Assembly (NCBI GenBank): GCA_023807065.1
Contig: JAJJLU010003475.1
Location: 1 to 64,000 of the forward strand
DNA from: Isotricha intestinalis
Taxonomy: Eukaryota > Ciliophora > Litostomatea > Vestibuliferida > Isotrichidae
DNA: 64,000 nt
Direction: 5' to 3'
The position numbers and the translations under genes are program-made. The first letter of the stretch is position 1. Every line of letters starts with the position of its first letter. The notes under the pieces were generated by a model that did not search any database, was not told where the DNA came from, and saw nothing but the letters and a program-made list of their open reading frames with translations. This document shows, piece by piece, positions 20,882 to 30,697 of the stretch.

Positions 20882-22813
20882 TTATAACCAAATTTTAATA
20901 ACATCAATTCCTGAAGTAATAATTTTTCCATTTTGAGTTCTAATAATTCTATAAACATTATTATTATGAGCTTTAATAGAAAAAATTTCTCTTTTTTTTA
21001 AAATATCCCAAATTTTACAAAGGCCATCTTTTCCAGATGATAATAACTGACTTTCATTATATAAAAATAAAGATAAAACACCTAATTTATGACCATTTAA
21101 AGAAAAAATATACTTTTTACTTTTCCAATCCCAAAATTTAATAGTTTTATCATTTGAACAAGAAGCAATTCTTGAATAATTAATATTAATAATATCATAA
21201 ATAACATCTTCATGACCAGAAAAAACGAAATTATCATTTTGTTCTAAAATATCCCAAATAAAAATTTTACCATCAAAACTTGAAGATGCTATTTTATTTT
21301 CATTTAATTGAATAATTTTAGTAATTTTATTTTCATGACCTTCTAACACAAAATCCTTTTTAGAAATTTGAATTCTTAAAACAGAAATTATTTTATTATG
21401 TCCTAAGGCTATTCTTAAATCAAATAATTCTAAACAGCAATAAATTGGAAAAGAAAAATTAATATTCTTTAATATTTTATAATCAATTAAATCCCAAATT
21501 TTAATAGTAAAATCCTCAGAACAAGAAATAAGATTTCCTTCTCTTAATTGAAGTAAAGAATAAATAGAATTTAAATGTCCTTCAAGTATTTTATCTATTT
21601 TTTTATTTTGTAAATCCCATATTATTATTTTTTTATCTTTAGAACCTGAAGCAATTCTTCCATCATTTAATTCTATTAAACAATAAATAGGACCTGAATG
21701 TCCTTTTAACATTTTATCTTCTATCATTTCATATTTATTTTCCTTTTTTCTTTTCTTTTCATTTTTAAGTGTTAAAACCGGAAATTTATTTATATTTAAT
21801 TTCTTCTTATTTTTCTCCTTTGATTCTGTATAATCAATATTAATTCCGAAAAATAATTCATTGTTAAATTGTGATACTTTATTATATAATAAATCAAAAA
21901 TTTCAGAATTTTCATTTTGGAAAGATATATTTTCTATAAAATTTGAAAATTTTGATAAAAACTTTAATGTGTATATATTAGGATATTTAATTTCTAAATC
22001 TTCAAAATATCTTTTATACGCTGAGATTATTATTTCAAATAATTTTTTACAATTTTCAATTTTTATTTTCATAAAATTTGAATATTGATTTATTTGATTT
22101 TGTAAATTATCAATCATTGAAATATATTGATTTACTTTTTTATTATATTCTTTTATATAACAATCTAAAATTCCATTTGTAATACTTTCGAATTTTTCTT
22201 TAAAGTCATCGAAACTATGATAAATATTTTTTTCTTTAAATTGATGAATTTTTGAATAATAAGTTAAATAAGATTTAATATTATGTTGATAATGTTCTTC
22301 ATTTATTTCAGTGCAAAAAATGCAAATTTCCTTTTTACAATCTTTACAATATAATTTAATTTCTCCATCTTTATGTTTCTTACAAATTTGTGGATGTTCA
22401 TTTATTGAATTTGTTAAATAATGATTATCTACAATTTCATTATGAATTAATAAACAATTTTCACATAACCAAGCATTACAATTATTACAATATTTAACTC
22501 CTTTAATATTATGTTTCTTACAATAAATATCTTTTATTTTATATTCTAAATTATGAAAAAGATTGTTTAATTTTTCTAAAGAAATTATCCTTTGTCCGTT
22601 TTTACAAACACAATTTATTGAAAATTCAGAAGGAATGTTTTTAGGATATTTTATTAAATCTTTTAAAAGAAAATAATGAGAATAACATATTGAACATAAT
22701 TTATGCTCACAGGAAAATTCAATATAATTATTATCTTCTAATTGTGATTTACATTTAAAACATATTAAATTATCTTTTTTATTTTCGTCATTTTTTTTTT
22801 CCTCTGAATTCAT
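20882..22813 (-). CDS. RING/B-box and WD40-propeller protein (TRIM-like)
   Basis: A 643-residue protein. The N-terminus has a RING-like cysteine cluster (CFKCKSQLED, CEHKLCSICYSHYF, CVCKNG). Two B-box-type fingers follow (YCKKHNIKGVKYCNNCNAWL and CKKHKDGEIKLYCKDCKKEI). A coiled coil occupies about 190-330. Seven WD40 repeats fill 365-643 (KGHSGPIYCLIELNDG, SGSKDKKIIIWDL, EGHLNSIYSLLQL, SSSFDGKIFIWDI, SCSNDKTIKFWDW, SSGKDGLCKIWDI, IDVIKIWL). The order resembles TRIM E3 ligases with a WD40 substrate domain. Whether the first cluster is a true E3 RING is uncertain, because the Cys/His spacing is irregular. The start lies only 44 bp from the divergent LRR gene. Confidence 0.85.
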   Translation of the reverse strand: MNSEEKKNDENKKDNLICFKCKSQLEDNNYIEFSCEHKLCSICYSHYFLLKDLIKYPKNIPSEFSINCVCKNGQRIISLEKLNNLFHNLEYKIKDIYCKKHNIKGVKYCNNCNAWLCENCLLIHNEIVDNHYLTNSINEHPQICKKHKDGEIKLYCKDCKKEICIFCTEINEEHYQHNIKSYLTYYSKIHQFKEKNIYHSFDDFKEKFESITNGILDCYIKEYNKKVNQYISMIDNLQNQINQYSNFMKIKIENCKKLFEIIISAYKRYFEDLEIKYPNIYTLKFLSKFSNFIENISFQNENSEIFDLLYNKVSQFNNELFFGINIDYTESKEKNKKKLNINKFPVLTLKNEKKRKKENKYEMIEDKMLKGHSGPIYCLIELNDGRIASGSKDKKIIIWDLQNKKIDKILEGHLNSIYSLLQLREGNLISCSEDFTIKIWDLIDYKILKNINFSFPIYCCLELFDLRIALGHNKIISVLRIQISKKDFVLEGHENKITKIIQLNENKIASSSFDGKIFIWDILEQNDNFVFSGHEDVIYDIININYSRIASCSNDKTIKFWDWKSKKYIFSLNGHKLGVLSLFLYNESQLLSSGKDGLCKIWDILKKREIFSIKAHNNNVYRIIRTQNGKIITSGIDVIKIWL

Positions 22814-22857
22814 TTATTTTTTTTACTTAATTCAAAAAATTAATTATTTTTATTTAA

Positions 22858-24735
22858 ATGACAGAAAATAAATTTGGAAGATTTTTCTCGAGATTAAAAA
22901 AAAATAATATTTATCATATTTTCTATTATCTTGATTTATTTGATATAACAGAATTTTCTTTTATAAGTCATAATTTTTCTAAATTAATATCTTCAAAATT
23001 TCAGAAAAAAACAACAATAATAAAAACAACAATAACAATATGTAATTCAAAGTTAAAAATAAATCTTCCATGTGATTTCCCAATTTATTTAAGGAATAAT
23101 TGTAAGGAAGTTAGAAAAGAAATAAATGAAGTAATAAAATTACAATCTCCAGAAGGATTTTCTCATTTACCAATTAAAAAATATTTTTTTAATCATATAG
23201 GAAATTTAAATATAACAACAATAAATTTAAAGAATGATGGATTAGGAAAAAAAAGTATTAAATATTTATCCTATTATATTGAAAGTCATAATGAAGTTAA
23301 GAATATTATTTTATCAGGAAATAAATTAAATGGTCAAATGCTTGAGCCTTTATCAAATATGGAAAAAGTAAATGAAAAAGAATTTAATGTTATTAAATTA
23401 AATAAATGCGGAGTTGATCAAAATACTTTTAAATTTCTTTCTGTTTTAAATGTTATTAAATTAAGTTTAAAATCTTGTAATATTGGAAATTTATCATTAA
23501 ATAATTTATATAGTGTTAATTTACAAGAATTAAATTTATCAAATAATTCTTTAACAAATGAAGCTACTTATTCTATTTGTTTACAAATTCCAAATTTAAT
23601 TTCTTTAAATTTATCTAAAAATAGTTTAACTGATATTTCAATGTTATATATTGGATTATATATTAAAGAACCTAAGTGTCAATTAATTAATTTAAATTTA
23701 GAAGATAATCAAATTACAATATCAGGAGCTATTGCTTTAATTAATATTATAAATGAAACAAAGAAAAAATTTGATAAAATAAATTTAAACTCAAATGTTA
23801 TTGATTCTTTACCTAAAAGATTAATTAACTTTAATAATTTATCAATTAATTATTTTTGTATTGGAGGACATAGTTTTACTATTGAAGACTTAGGAATTTT
23901 ATTTGATTTTTTAAATGCTAATTCTAAAATAATAAAATTAGATTTAAGTCAAACTATTTTAGATAATGTTTTATTACATTTTATTTTTAAAAAACTAACT
24001 GAAAATCAATTTATAAATAAAATAAAATTAAAAAATTGTTATCTTGGTAATACTGAAATAAATGATATTTTATATTCTTATTTTACTAATGAAGATTGTA
24101 AAAATAAAATTAATTCAATGAATTTAACTAAAAATTTTTTATCTTTTAAAAACATTTCTAAAATTATTTTAACTAATCATCTTCAAGAATTAAATTTAGA
24201 AGGTAATAATTTAATATCTTGGGGTGAAAATTTAAAAGATTTTTTTGATTCAATTTCCCAAAATCAAATATTAAAGTTTTTAAATTTAAATAATAATTTT
24301 CTTGGAATTTATGGAAAATATTTTCTTCATAAAATAGGAGAACATAATATAAAATGTTCTTTAGAAAAAATATATTTAAACAAAAATATTATTTCTGATG
24401 TTAATATTGAATTAACAAATATTTTAGTTAATAATAAAAGTTTAAAAGAAATATATTTAAAACATAATGAAATAGGAGATAAAATTAATAACAATTATTT
24501 TTTTCATAGTTTAACAATCACTGAACTTAATATTTTAAATTTAAAAGAAAATAAAATTAAATTAGATTTTATAAATAAGTTGTTACAATATAAAAAAGAA
24601 AATCCAAATTTTTTAAATAATTTTAAAGTATATTTAAATATTTCTTCACAAGAGTTAAGAAATGAATATGAAAATGAAGTAAATAAATCTATTTATTTTA
24701 GTTTATCAAATATAAACAATTTAACTGCTTTATAA
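22858..24735 (+). CDS. Leucine-rich repeat protein with F-box-like N-terminus
   Basis: A 625-residue protein. Residues 9-50 (NIYHIFYYLDLFDITEFSFI, then SHNFSKLISS) match the I-x-x-I-x-x-YL-x2-D shape of an F-box. From about 115 to 610 there are ribonuclease-inhibitor-type LRRs (ELNLSNNSLTNEATYSIC, SLNLSKNSLTDISMLYIG, NLNLEDNQITISGAIAL, ELNLEGNNLISWGENL, EIYLKHNEIGDKI). F-box/LRR proteins are substrate receptors of SCF ubiquitin ligases, and a cullin is encoded at 60705-62882, though not adjacent. The F-box assignment is weaker than the LRR one. Its start is 44 bp from the head of the RING/WD40 gene, so the two share a minimal divergent promoter. Confidence 0.8.
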   Translation: MTENKFGRFFSRLKKNNIYHIFYYLDLFDITEFSFISHNFSKLISSKFQKKTTIIKTTITICNSKLKINLPCDFPIYLRNNCKEVRKEINEVIKLQSPEGFSHLPIKKYFFNHIGNLNITTINLKNDGLGKKSIKYLSYYIESHNEVKNIILSGNKLNGQMLEPLSNMEKVNEKEFNVIKLNKCGVDQNTFKFLSVLNVIKLSLKSCNIGNLSLNNLYSVNLQELNLSNNSLTNEATYSICLQIPNLISLNLSKNSLTDISMLYIGLYIKEPKCQLINLNLEDNQITISGAIALINIINETKKKFDKINLNSNVIDSLPKRLINFNNLSINYFCIGGHSFTIEDLGILFDFLNANSKIIKLDLSQTILDNVLLHFIFKKLTENQFINKIKLKNCYLGNTEINDILYSYFTNEDCKNKINSMNLTKNFLSFKNISKIILTNHLQELNLEGNNLISWGENLKDFFDSISQNQILKFLNLNNNFLGIYGKYFLHKIGEHNIKCSLEKIYLNKNIISDVNIELTNILVNNKSLKEIYLKHNEIGDKINNNYFFHSLTITELNILNLKENKIKLDFINKLLQYKKENPNFLNNFKVYLNISSQELRNEYENEVNKSIYFSLSNINNLTAL

Positions 24736-25090
24736 AAAATATAATATAAAAGGAATAAAATATAAAAATTTTAAATTAAAATTATATTTTAATTTTTAAT
24801 TTAAATTGATTATTTATAATTAAGTAAAATAATTATAAAATAATTTTAATTCTTTTAGATTTTTATACTTAAAACAATAATATTTATTCTCTTAAATGGA
24901 ATATTTATAATTTTTTAGATTTTAAATTTTTTAAAATATGATAATTAGTTTTTTTATTTTTATCAAATATCAAAGATTAAAAACAATAAAAATTCTATAT
25001 TTTTTTATTAAATTTATTTAAAAAAAAAAATCTAATTTACAAATAAATTAAAATAAATATTATATTTAAATTAATGGAGGGTCTTTATCT
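24736..25090. other. Intergenic AT-rich region
   Basis: 355 bp downstream of the LRR gene. Poly-A/T-rich with no coding frame. A hairpin element begins just after it. Confidence 0.4.
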
Positions 25091-25178
25091 TCTTTTATAA
25101 GGTATATTATATATATAAATATGTAAAAGGAACATTATATATGTTCAATAATTTATATGTTTATACCTTATCAAAAGA
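25091..25178. other. Hairpin-forming inverted repeat, possible structured RNA or small element
   Basis: The outer arms pair TCTTTT-ATAAGGTATA (25091-25106) with TATACCTTAT-c-AAAAGA (25162-25178), about 16 bp with one bulged C. The inner arms GAACAT (25130-25135) and ATGTTC (25141-25146) pair perfectly around a five-base loop TATAT. The segments between also resemble each other's complement. The G/C-containing pairs make chance less likely than for ordinary AT palindromes. The function is unknown: it could be a non-coding RNA, a terminator-like structure or a miniature element. Confidence 0.45.
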
Positions 25179-25203
25179 TTTTCTATTTTTTTTGGAGTAT
25201 AAA

Positions 25204-25440
25204 ATGATGACAAAACAAAATATGATAAAGTAAATGAAAATTCAATATCTTAATTTTCCATCTTTTTTTTTTGTGACTTTTTATTATTTCCTTCATTTTG
25301 AATTTTTATACTTTGTAATGATCCTGATTATGAGAGCTGATTATACTCCACTTATAAAAAAACAAAAAAAAATAATAAATAATTATTTAACAAAAAATAC
25401 AAAAAGAAAAATATATTATCTTCAAATATTTTCAATATAA
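25204..25440 (+). pseudogene. Short broken coding remnant
   Basis: An ATG-ATG at 25204 reads MMTKQNMIK, then a TAA at 25231, then in the same frame an ATG and 67 more codons (MKIQYLNFPSFFFVTFYYF, then ADYTPLIKKQKKIINNYL). The part after the TAA could be a small hydrophobic protein on its own. However, the open sequence upstream of the TAA and the T-rich run suggest one damaged gene. No family is recognised. A second reading frame gives CNDPDYES just beside ADYTPL, hinting at a frameshift. Confidence 0.3.
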
Positions 25441-25620
25441 ATATTCATGAAACATTAAAAAATATTATATTGAACTTTACAAAAAAAACTTTATATTAAA
25501 ATTCTAATTTAATTTACTTTTCCAATTTTTATAAACATAAAAAAACCATAATATAAATATTTATATTTAATATATTAAGAATTATTTTTTAATAAAATAT
25601 ATATAATAGATATATTTATT

Positions 25621-26379
25621 TTAATGTATTATTTTATCTAAAAATTTACGATGAAAATCACTTCTTACTGTATCATTTATAAATCTTTTCTTAGGTTTAA
25701 TTTCTAATCTACTTTGATTTTTAAAAACAGTATCTTCATACCATTTTTTTTTTAAACTATATTCATTATGAGAGAAACTATTAAAATTATTAGAAGAAGT
25801 AATAGTTTGACTTAAAAGTGGATTTCCATTTAAAATTTCAAATTCAGTTTTTTGTTTTAATTCATTATTTTTTTTTTCTTTTTCTTCAATTTGAGCTTTT
25901 TTAATTTTTTCTAATTCTAACATTAATTCCTTTTCAGTATCATCAGAATCATAATTACTTTCATTATTAGAATCAGAATTATTATTTGAATAAGAATAAT
26001 CTTTATCTTGTTCAAATATTTGAATTGATTCATCATCTTCACTACTAATATTATCATCTTTATTATCTTCTTTATTATCTTTTATAATCTCTTCACTTAA
26101 ATCATCAGATAATTTTCTTTTTTTAACACTATCATAAATATCATTACCAAATTCATCTCTTATTAATTTTGAATTTATTTCATGTTCTCTTTCTCTTTTA
26201 TATAATTCTTCTTTTAAATTTATTTTTTCTAAATCATTTTTACTTCCTTGACCATCCTTTCTATATTTAATAATTGTATTTGAAGGAAGATCTCTTGCTG
26301 AAAATTGCAATGAAGGATTTTCTATATTATCTCCGTTTCCTTTTCGAGGATTCCATGTTGGTCTATGTGCTGTTGTCAT
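25621..26379 (-). CDS. CWC15: Spliceosome protein CWC15 (Cwf15/AD002 family)
   Basis: A 252-residue protein that matches the family at both ends. It starts MTTAHRPTWNPRKGN and has the SARDLPSNTIIKYRKDGQG element at about 30-48. The middle is acidic (D/E-rich), followed by the LMLELEKIKKAQIEEKEKK helix and ILNGNPLL. It ends with KKWYEDTVFKNQSR, then KKRFINDTVRSDFHRKFLDK. CWC15 is part of the PRP19-associated/NineTeen complex and stays with the spliceosome through catalysis. Length is typical (about 230-270). Its presence fits the short introns seen in this window. The gene is divergent from the DUF229-type gene, 119 bp away. Confidence 0.95.
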   Translation of the reverse strand: MTTAHRPTWNPRKGNGDNIENPSLQFSARDLPSNTIIKYRKDGQGSKNDLEKINLKEELYKREREHEINSKLIRDEFGNDIYDSVKKRKLSDDLSEEIIKDNKEDNKDDNISSEDDESIQIFEQDKDYSYSNNNSDSNNESNYDSDDTEKELMLELEKIKKAQIEEKEKKNNELKQKTEFEILNGNPLLSQTITSSNNFNSFSHNEYSLKKKWYEDTVFKNQSRLEIKPKKRFINDTVRSDFHRKFLDKIIH

Positions 26380-26498
26380 TTTTTATAAAAGTATATTTAA
26401 TTTTATTTTATTTTTATTTTTTTTTTCAATAATTGTTAAATCTTTTAAAAATTATTGTTTTTTTACGAAAAAATGGGACTATTTATTTTTATTAAAAA

Positions 26499-28529
26499 AT
26501 GGAACGTAGATTCTATACAGAAGTTAATAATAATGGTAATCAAAATATGATATATAATAATGCAATTAATAATATAATTTATCATAAATTATGGGGAATA
26601 AATCCTAATTTAAAAAAATTTGATAAAACTGGATTTATTCATTTATTTATTCATTTAAATTGTCTTTTTTTTTTTGTTTTTTCAATAGGTTTTTATTTTA
26701 AAAGTTTAGGAGGATGTTCAGGAGCAACGTATGAATGTATAACAGGGAAAAATTTAAATTTTTTATATAAAAAATATTATGAAATGCTTTATTGTTCTAT
26801 ATTAATATCATCAATGATTTTCTTAGCAATTCACAAAATAATAACAAGACTCTTTTTAATACCAATAATAATAATTTATACAATATTATTTCTCCTTAAC
26901 AGAGGAAATTCATTATCAGAACATGGAATATATAATACAATAGTTTTTATAGCAGTATTAATAATCTTTATCGGAGGAGCAGAATTTATTCTCTTTGTAT
27001 ATAATAATTATAAAAATAAAAATTATAAAAAATTAATAATAATAGCATCAATAATAATATCTCCTATAATAATATTTATAATATCAAGTTTTTACGGTTG
27101 TGTAGGATGGAATAAAGGAATAAATGATGTGAAAATAATAAATGATCCTTTAAAAGATGCTTGTTACATAAGAGAACCAAGTTTTTGTACAATTCCACCT
27201 TTAGATAATATATTTGATTTTAGTAGAATAGGATCTAATACTTGTGTAGGAAATCATAATGAAAAAAAACAATTAGAAGTTTATGTTCCAAGAATATCAA
27301 AATATAAAAGAGTTGCTTTTCCAGATACAACAAATTATTCCTTTGAAACTGATAGTCGAGTTGGAATTTTTCATTATAAAATTTTCAGTGATATTTATAA
27401 TGCTGATGAACCAAATGGAAAAAAACCTGAAGTTGTTGTTTCTTATGATAATGAAGGAAAAGGAAATGTAGAAATTAATGTTTATAGAAATGAAGAATTA
27501 GTAAAAAAAAGAAAAGAACAAGCTTCAAAATATGAAGTTAAATATGATAATATATTATTCTTATATATTGATGCTATAAGTAGAAAACATTTTATGAGAA
27601 AATTACCAAAAACAACACAATTTATTAAACGATATCTTCATAATTATCAATATAAAGAAGGAATATTAAGCTCTTATCAATTTATGAAATATTCTAATTT
27701 TAAAGGAACAACACAAGAAAATACAATGCCAATGTTTTATGGAGATTCAATGGCAACTTCAGCAGGATATTCAATATTAAAGAAGTTTAAAGAAAGAGGA
27801 TATATAACATGTGGAAGTGAAAATTTATGTCATAGAGAATTATTTGCTATTCAAGGTTATAAAAATGATTTTACAGAATTTGAATCTTTTGATCATGAAA
27901 ATTATGCTTTGTTTTGCGATCCTAATTATTGTGTTCCAAATAATCCTTTTGGATTTTTTCAAGGAATGTATGCTGTTTATAGAAGATGTTTATATAATAA
28001 AGATACTTCAGAATATGTTTTTGATTATGGTTTAAAATTCTGGAAAGCTTATAAAGATCAAAGAAAATTTGCAAGATTAAGTTTTATTGATGCTCATGAA
28101 GGAACATTAGAAGTTATTAAATATTTAGATGAATATTTATATAATTTCTTAGTAGTTTTCACTGAAGAATATTTAGATTATAAAACTGCAATAATAATAG
28201 CAAGTGATCATGGTGAAAATATGATAAGTTTACATACATTTATGAATTCTCAAGATTTTATATATGAAAGAACTTTAGGAACTTTATTTATAATTCTTCC
28301 TGAGATTAGTAATTATGATAAAAGTGCAATTGAATATAATGAACAAATATTTATTACTCCTTATGATATTCATGATACTTTAATTGATTTTATTGGAGGT
28401 GATCAACATTCTTATAGTTCTTATGGTCAATCTTTATTAACTAAAATTGACGGTTTAAAAAGAACTTGTATGAATTATAAACAAGATTTTGATGATATGG
28501 AATTATATTGTTCTTGTATTGATTATTAA
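26499..28529 (+). CDS. Polytopic membrane protein with DUF229 / alkaline-phosphatase-superfamily domain (copy 1)
   Basis: A 676-residue protein. About five hydrophobic helices lie in residues 40-200 (including LFIHLNCLFFFVFSIGFYF and IIASIIISPIIIFIISSFYG). A lumenal/extracellular domain follows, with CYIREPSFCTIPPLDNIFDF, then NILFLYIDAISRKHF (first metal Asp), FMKYSNFKGTTQENTMP, SFIDAHEGTLE, IIIASDHGENM (Asp-His metal pair) and ITPYDIHDTLIDFIGG. These are the landmarks of the DUF229 branch of the sulfatase/alkaline-phosphatase fold. The CxPSR formylglycine motif of true sulfatases is absent; a Thr in the GTTQEN region may be the nucleophile, by analogy with phosphoethanolamine transferases. 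A full-length paralogue lies at 44928-46892. The substrate is unknown. Confidence 0.8.
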   Translation: MERRFYTEVNNNGNQNMIYNNAINNIIYHKLWGINPNLKKFDKTGFIHLFIHLNCLFFFVFSIGFYFKSLGGCSGATYECITGKNLNFLYKKYYEMLYCSILISSMIFLAIHKIITRLFLIPIIIIYTILFLLNRGNSLSEHGIYNTIVFIAVLIIFIGGAEFILFVYNNYKNKNYKKLIIIASIIISPIIIFIISSFYGCVGWNKGINDVKIINDPLKDACYIREPSFCTIPPLDNIFDFSRIGSNTCVGNHNEKKQLEVYVPRISKYKRVAFPDTTNYSFETDSRVGIFHYKIFSDIYNADEPNGKKPEVVVSYDNEGKGNVEINVYRNEELVKKRKEQASKYEVKYDNILFLYIDAISRKHFMRKLPKTTQFIKRYLHNYQYKEGILSSYQFMKYSNFKGTTQENTMPMFYGDSMATSAGYSILKKFKERGYITCGSENLCHRELFAIQGYKNDFTEFESFDHENYALFCDPNYCVPNNPFGFFQGMYAVYRRCLYNKDTSEYVFDYGLKFWKAYKDQRKFARLSFIDAHEGTLEVIKYLDEYLYNFLVVFTEEYLDYKTAIIIASDHGENMISLHTFMNSQDFIYERTLGTLFIILPEISNYDKSAIEYNEQIFITPYDIHDTLIDFIGGDQHSYSSYGQSLLTKIDGLKRTCMNYKQDFDDMELYCSCIDY

Positions 28530-28583
28530 TTTTTATTTTTACTCTTTTATTAATTAATAATATTTTAAAATTTTTAAATTTCA

Positions 28584-30671
28584 ATGTCAAAAGACTTAAA
28601 TAATAATATTAATGTAAAATTAGATTTTGATGAAATTAAAGAAGAAAATGAAGAATATGATTTAATTAATAATTATAAAAATGATGTGATTCCTAAAAAT
28701 TTAAATTTTTTAGAACATATGAAACAAAGTATGAATAATATAAATAAAAATTGTAAATGTGATTCTACTTTAGATAAAAAATTTTATTGTATTCCTTGTA
28801 GAATTTCATGTTGTGATAAATGCACTTTAAATGAACATAAATCACATTCAATTGTTAATAAACAAGAATTAAATTTAAATAGTATTAAATTGAATTTACT
28901 TTTCAATGAAATTGAAAGTATTTATTCTATTTATCCTACTTTTAAAAATTTTGAAAAATTTAATCAAGAATTAATCAATTCAATTAATTTAAAATATAAT
29001 GATATTATTATTTTTATTGAAAAATCAAGAAATGAAAAAATGAAAGAAGTTGAAAGTGTAATTGAGCATTTTAATAAAATGAATTTAAATTTAAAAAATT
29101 CGATTAATAATGTAAAAAAAAGTGTGAGTCAATTTTTTGATAATTATAAATCATTTTTAAATGAAGGAAAAGATGAAAGTAATATAATTTTTTTATTAAA
29201 ATATGATTTTTCTACTGAAATATTTAAAAAATGTTTTGAACTAAAAACAAATGCAAAAAATATTAATGATGATTTAATTAAATATGAAAAAAATACAAAT
29301 GATAAATTAAATATATTGAAAAAAGAAATATTAGATATATTTTTAAAAAACAAAGAAAAAGAAGAACAAAAATTAAAAACAATAAAAGAAAAATATAATC
29401 AAACTCATAATGAAATATTACTTAATGAAGAAAGAAATGAATTTCCTTTATTAAATTTAGAAAAAAATATAATAAAAGTATCATCAGAATTATTATTTGA
29501 TTCAATTCAAAAAAGAATAAAAAAATATTCAGAATTAATTCAATTTTTTAAAGGAAATATTTATAATCAATTACAAAACAATAAGAATTTAAATAAAATA
29601 GAAGAAATGATAAAAAATTACGAATCAAAAAATAACACAAATGAAAATTTTTTCCAAAGAACAAATAACACAAAAAAGCAATTAAAAAGTAATAATAATA
29701 TTAAAGAAAAAATAGGAAAAAATATAGAATTAAAATTAGATAATCCAATAATAATGAAATACTTTAATTATTTAATAATAGAAACATATGATAAAAATTT
29801 TAAACAAAAAATAAAAGAAAATCAATTATCACATATAGAATTAATATCAAATCAACCATCAGAAAATCAAAACGAGAAAGAGACATTATCAAAAGCAATA
29901 GAAGGAAAAAATGAGATTCAATATTATGATAAAGTAAAAAAGAAGTTAATAAAAAAAAAATTAAATTTAACAAAAAATCCATTCGGTTATACTAAGTTTC
30001 CAATAGGATGTAGAACATTACAAATAGGAAATAAATTATATATAAGTGGAGGAAGAGATACAATAAAAACATATTCTAATGTATTAATATATGATTTAAA
30101 AAAAGATCATTTAATAAGAATTATGGATATGAAATATCCTAGATATTATCATACTATGATATATAATGAATTCTTTAAAACTATTTTTGTAATTGGAGGA
30201 GAAGAAAATAATAAAATTGAAGTTTTTGATACTTTAAATTTTAAATGGCTTCAATTACCTGATTTAAAAATACCAAGAGCTAATTCTATTTTTTATTATG
30301 ATAAGTTAAGAGAAGAAATATATGTTTTATTTGGAAATGAAGGAAAATTTTCGGAAAATAAAAATTATAGTGAAATTATTGAGAAATTATCTATTAAAAA
30401 TATTAAAGAAGGTTTTAAAATTGTTAATCCTAAAAATTCAGCTGAAATATTATTAAAAAATCAATTATTTGTTTTTCCAATTGAAGATAAAGGAAAGTTA
30501 TTAATTTATGGAGGAGTTGAAAAAAGAAAGTCTAAAAGAGATGTTTGTTTATTTGATTTAAATAAAAATGAATTATTAAAAATTGATGAAAAAATACTTC
30601 AAGATTTATGGAATTTTGCACGTAATGATAGAAAGTTATCTTATATTGTATCTACTATCAAATTAAAATAA
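28584..30671 (+). CDS. B-box / coiled-coil / kelch protein
   Basis: A 695-residue protein. A B-box-type zinc finger sits at about 52-95 (CKCDSTLDKKFYCIPC, CCDKCTLNEHKSHSI). A long coiled coil fills 110-400. A kelch-type propeller part is at 460-690 (NKLYISGGRDTIKTYSNVLI, TIFVIGGEENNKIEVFD, KLLIYGGVEKRKSKRDVCLF). It has no RING finger, so it is more likely an adaptor than an E3 ligase. Only three or four kelch signatures are clear, fewer than a closed propeller needs. It lies 54 bp after the DUF229-type gene, on the same strand. It is similar in architecture to the RING/WD40 protein at 20882-22813 but has a different propeller. Confidence 0.82.
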   Translation: MSKDLNNNINVKLDFDEIKEENEEYDLINNYKNDVIPKNLNFLEHMKQSMNNINKNCKCDSTLDKKFYCIPCRISCCDKCTLNEHKSHSIVNKQELNLNSIKLNLLFNEIESIYSIYPTFKNFEKFNQELINSINLKYNDIIIFIEKSRNEKMKEVESVIEHFNKMNLNLKNSINNVKKSVSQFFDNYKSFLNEGKDESNIIFLLKYDFSTEIFKKCFELKTNAKNINDDLIKYEKNTNDKLNILKKEILDIFLKNKEKEEQKLKTIKEKYNQTHNEILLNEERNEFPLLNLEKNIIKVSSELLFDSIQKRIKKYSELIQFFKGNIYNQLQNNKNLNKIEEMIKNYESKNNTNENFFQRTNNTKKQLKSNNNIKEKIGKNIELKLDNPIIMKYFNYLIIETYDKNFKQKIKENQLSHIELISNQPSENQNEKETLSKAIEGKNEIQYYDKVKKKLIKKKLNLTKNPFGYTKFPIGCRTLQIGNKLYISGGRDTIKTYSNVLIYDLKKDHLIRIMDMKYPRYYHTMIYNEFFKTIFVIGGEENNKIEVFDTLNFKWLQLPDLKIPRANSIFYYDKLREEIYVLFGNEGKFSENKNYSEIIEKLSIKNIKEGFKIVNPKNSAEILLKNQLFVFPIEDKGKLLIYGGVEKRKSKRDVCLFDLNKNELLKIDEKILQDLWNFARNDRKLSYIVSTIKLK

Positions 30672-30697
30672 AAAAAAACTTAATTTAAACATTTTAT

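Noticed and set aside
28584..30671. True TRIM E3 ligase call for the B-box/kelch protein
   Set aside because: No RING finger is present before the B-box.
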